Shown: piece after piece, positions 6,205-6,584 of the stretch
Layout: every line of letters begins with the position of its first letter
Position numbering within the stretch: the first letter of the stretch is position 1
Assembly: GCA_030598305.1 (NCBI GenBank)
Contig: JAUVQC010000075.1
Location: 1 to 6,584, forward strand
Source of the DNA: Actinomycetes bacterium
Lineage (GTDB): Bacteria; Actinomycetota; Acidimicrobiia; UBA5794
Length of the DNA stretch: 6,584 bases
Direction: 5' to 3'
Translations under genes and position numbers: made by a program
Notes under the pieces: model-generated
What the model saw: the letters and a program-made list of their open reading frames with translations, nothing else
What the model was told of the DNA's origin: nothing
The model's database searches: none

Positions 6205-6210
6205 TACCCT
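6205..6210 (+). promoter_or_regulatory. Candidate -10 box (TACCCT) of the GDPD gene
   Basis: TACCCT ends 6 bases before the ATG at 6217, consistent with a leaderless transcript. No Shine-Dalgarno or clear -35 is seen. It partly overlaps the second copy of a direct repeat (CCTGCAC at 6195-6201 and 6208-6214). The whole divergent gap with cysS is only about 56 bases, so the two promoters must share it. Confidence 0.33.
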
Positions 6211-6216
6211 GCACGC

Positions 6217-6584
6217 ATGATGAGAACCCCGCTCGGCCCGAGACCGCTGGTCTACGCCCATCGTGGTGACCGCTCCCGTGCGCCGGACAACACACTCGAG
6301 GCATTTCGGCTTGCCGTCGATGCTGGTGCGGACGGTATCGAGTTGGACGTTCGCCGAACCCGTGACGGCTTCCTGATCATCAGTCACGACGATCGCCTAC
6401 CTGATCTCGAGCCCTTCTCACTACTTGAGTTCAGCGAGCTGCGCGCAAAGGCACCGCAGGTACCGACACTGAGGGAAGCGATGGCTGTCATCCCTCCGGA
6501 GGTCTTCGTGAATGTGGAAATCAAGAACTTCACGTCCGACTCCGGGTATGACGAACAACGTACGACGGTCGACGAGACCCTCAC
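6217..6584 (+). CDS. Glycerophosphodiester phosphodiesterase (GDPD), N-terminal part
   Basis: The open frame runs from ATG 6217 off the right edge; 122 residues are visible. The family hydrolyses glycerophosphodiesters to glycerol-3-phosphate and an alcohol, using a TIM barrel and a divalent metal. Visible signatures are AHRGDRSRAPDNTLEAF (14-30) with H15 and R16, GADGIELDVRRTRDG (37-51) with metal-binding E42 and D44, and ISHDD with H57, the second catalytic His; NVEIK (99-103) gives the next strand with E101 and K103. Two departures: the near-invariant Glu of the P-E-N-T motif is D24, and the loop after H57 is short, lacking the usual L-x-R-T-T-x-G segment before VPTLREAM. An ATG at 6220 is an equally possible start, one codon later. 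It diverges from cysS and nothing ties it to that operon. Confidence 0.9.
   Translation, partial: MMRTPLGPRPLVYAHRGDRSRAPDNTLEAFRLAVDAGADGIELDVRRTRDGFLIISHDDRLPDLEPFSLLEFSELRAKAPQVPTLREAMAVIPPEVFVNVEIKNFTSDSGYDEQRTTVDETL

Noticed and set aside
6161..6216. T-box or other leader riboswitch ahead of cysS
   Set aside because: The gap to the divergent gene is only about 56 bases, too short for a T-box, and no such elements are visible.
6384..6584. Minus-strand open frame at the right edge
   Set aside because: It is antisense to the GDPD gene, which has the correct catalytic motifs on the plus strand.

Overview
The window looks like ordinary chromosome from a GC-rich Gram-positive bacterium, most likely an actinobacterium (Acidimicrobiia-like would be my guess, with low certainty). 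The reasons are an LppM-type lipoprotein, a cysS-rlmB pair, GTG start use, and several genes that appear to start at or next to the transcription start, with a TAnnnT box 6-9 bases ahead of the start codon and no Shine-Dalgarno. I see no insertion sequence, phage gene, CRISPR array or toxin-antitoxin pair. No stretch over 300 bases is left without a gene.

Layout from left to right. The 3' end of a GH13 alpha-glucosidase/amylase gene (+, cut by the window edge) runs convergently into a small minus-strand gene that reads like a degenerate response-regulator receiver domain; their stop codons overlap in one CCTAGG. A 74-base divergent gap carries a 14-bp perfect palindrome at the small gene's start. 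Next is a plus-strand LppM-like lipoprotein with a transmembrane anchor and a tail of five acidic 7-residue repeats (five 21-bp DNA units). The rest, up to about 6160, is a minus-strand run. In transcription order it is cysS (cysteinyl-tRNA synthetase), rlmB (23S rRNA 2'-O-methyltransferase), tRNA-Thr(UGU), a PerM/AI-2E-family membrane protein, and a CvpA-type membrane protein fused to a CAP (SCP/PR1-like) domain. Diverging from cysS, the 5' part of a glycerophosphodiester phosphodiesterase gene runs off the right edge.

How they fit together: cysS, rlmB and tRNA-Thr form a translation block. rlmB overlaps the end of cysS and has a good Shine-Dalgarno inside it, so the two are almost certainly co-transcribed, and the tRNA follows rlmB by 19 bases. 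perM and the cvpA-CAP gene are a second, tightly coupled pair (one base between stop and start) making two envelope membrane proteins, probably from their own promoter. The lipoprotein converges on this pair.

The items most worth a second look are the CvpA-CAP fusion, whose CAP domain has lost its usual histidines; the lipoprotein's recently expanded acidic repeat; the receiver-like orphan with a palindrome over its start; and the repeated leaderless promoter arrangement. I found no clearly new multi-gene system.
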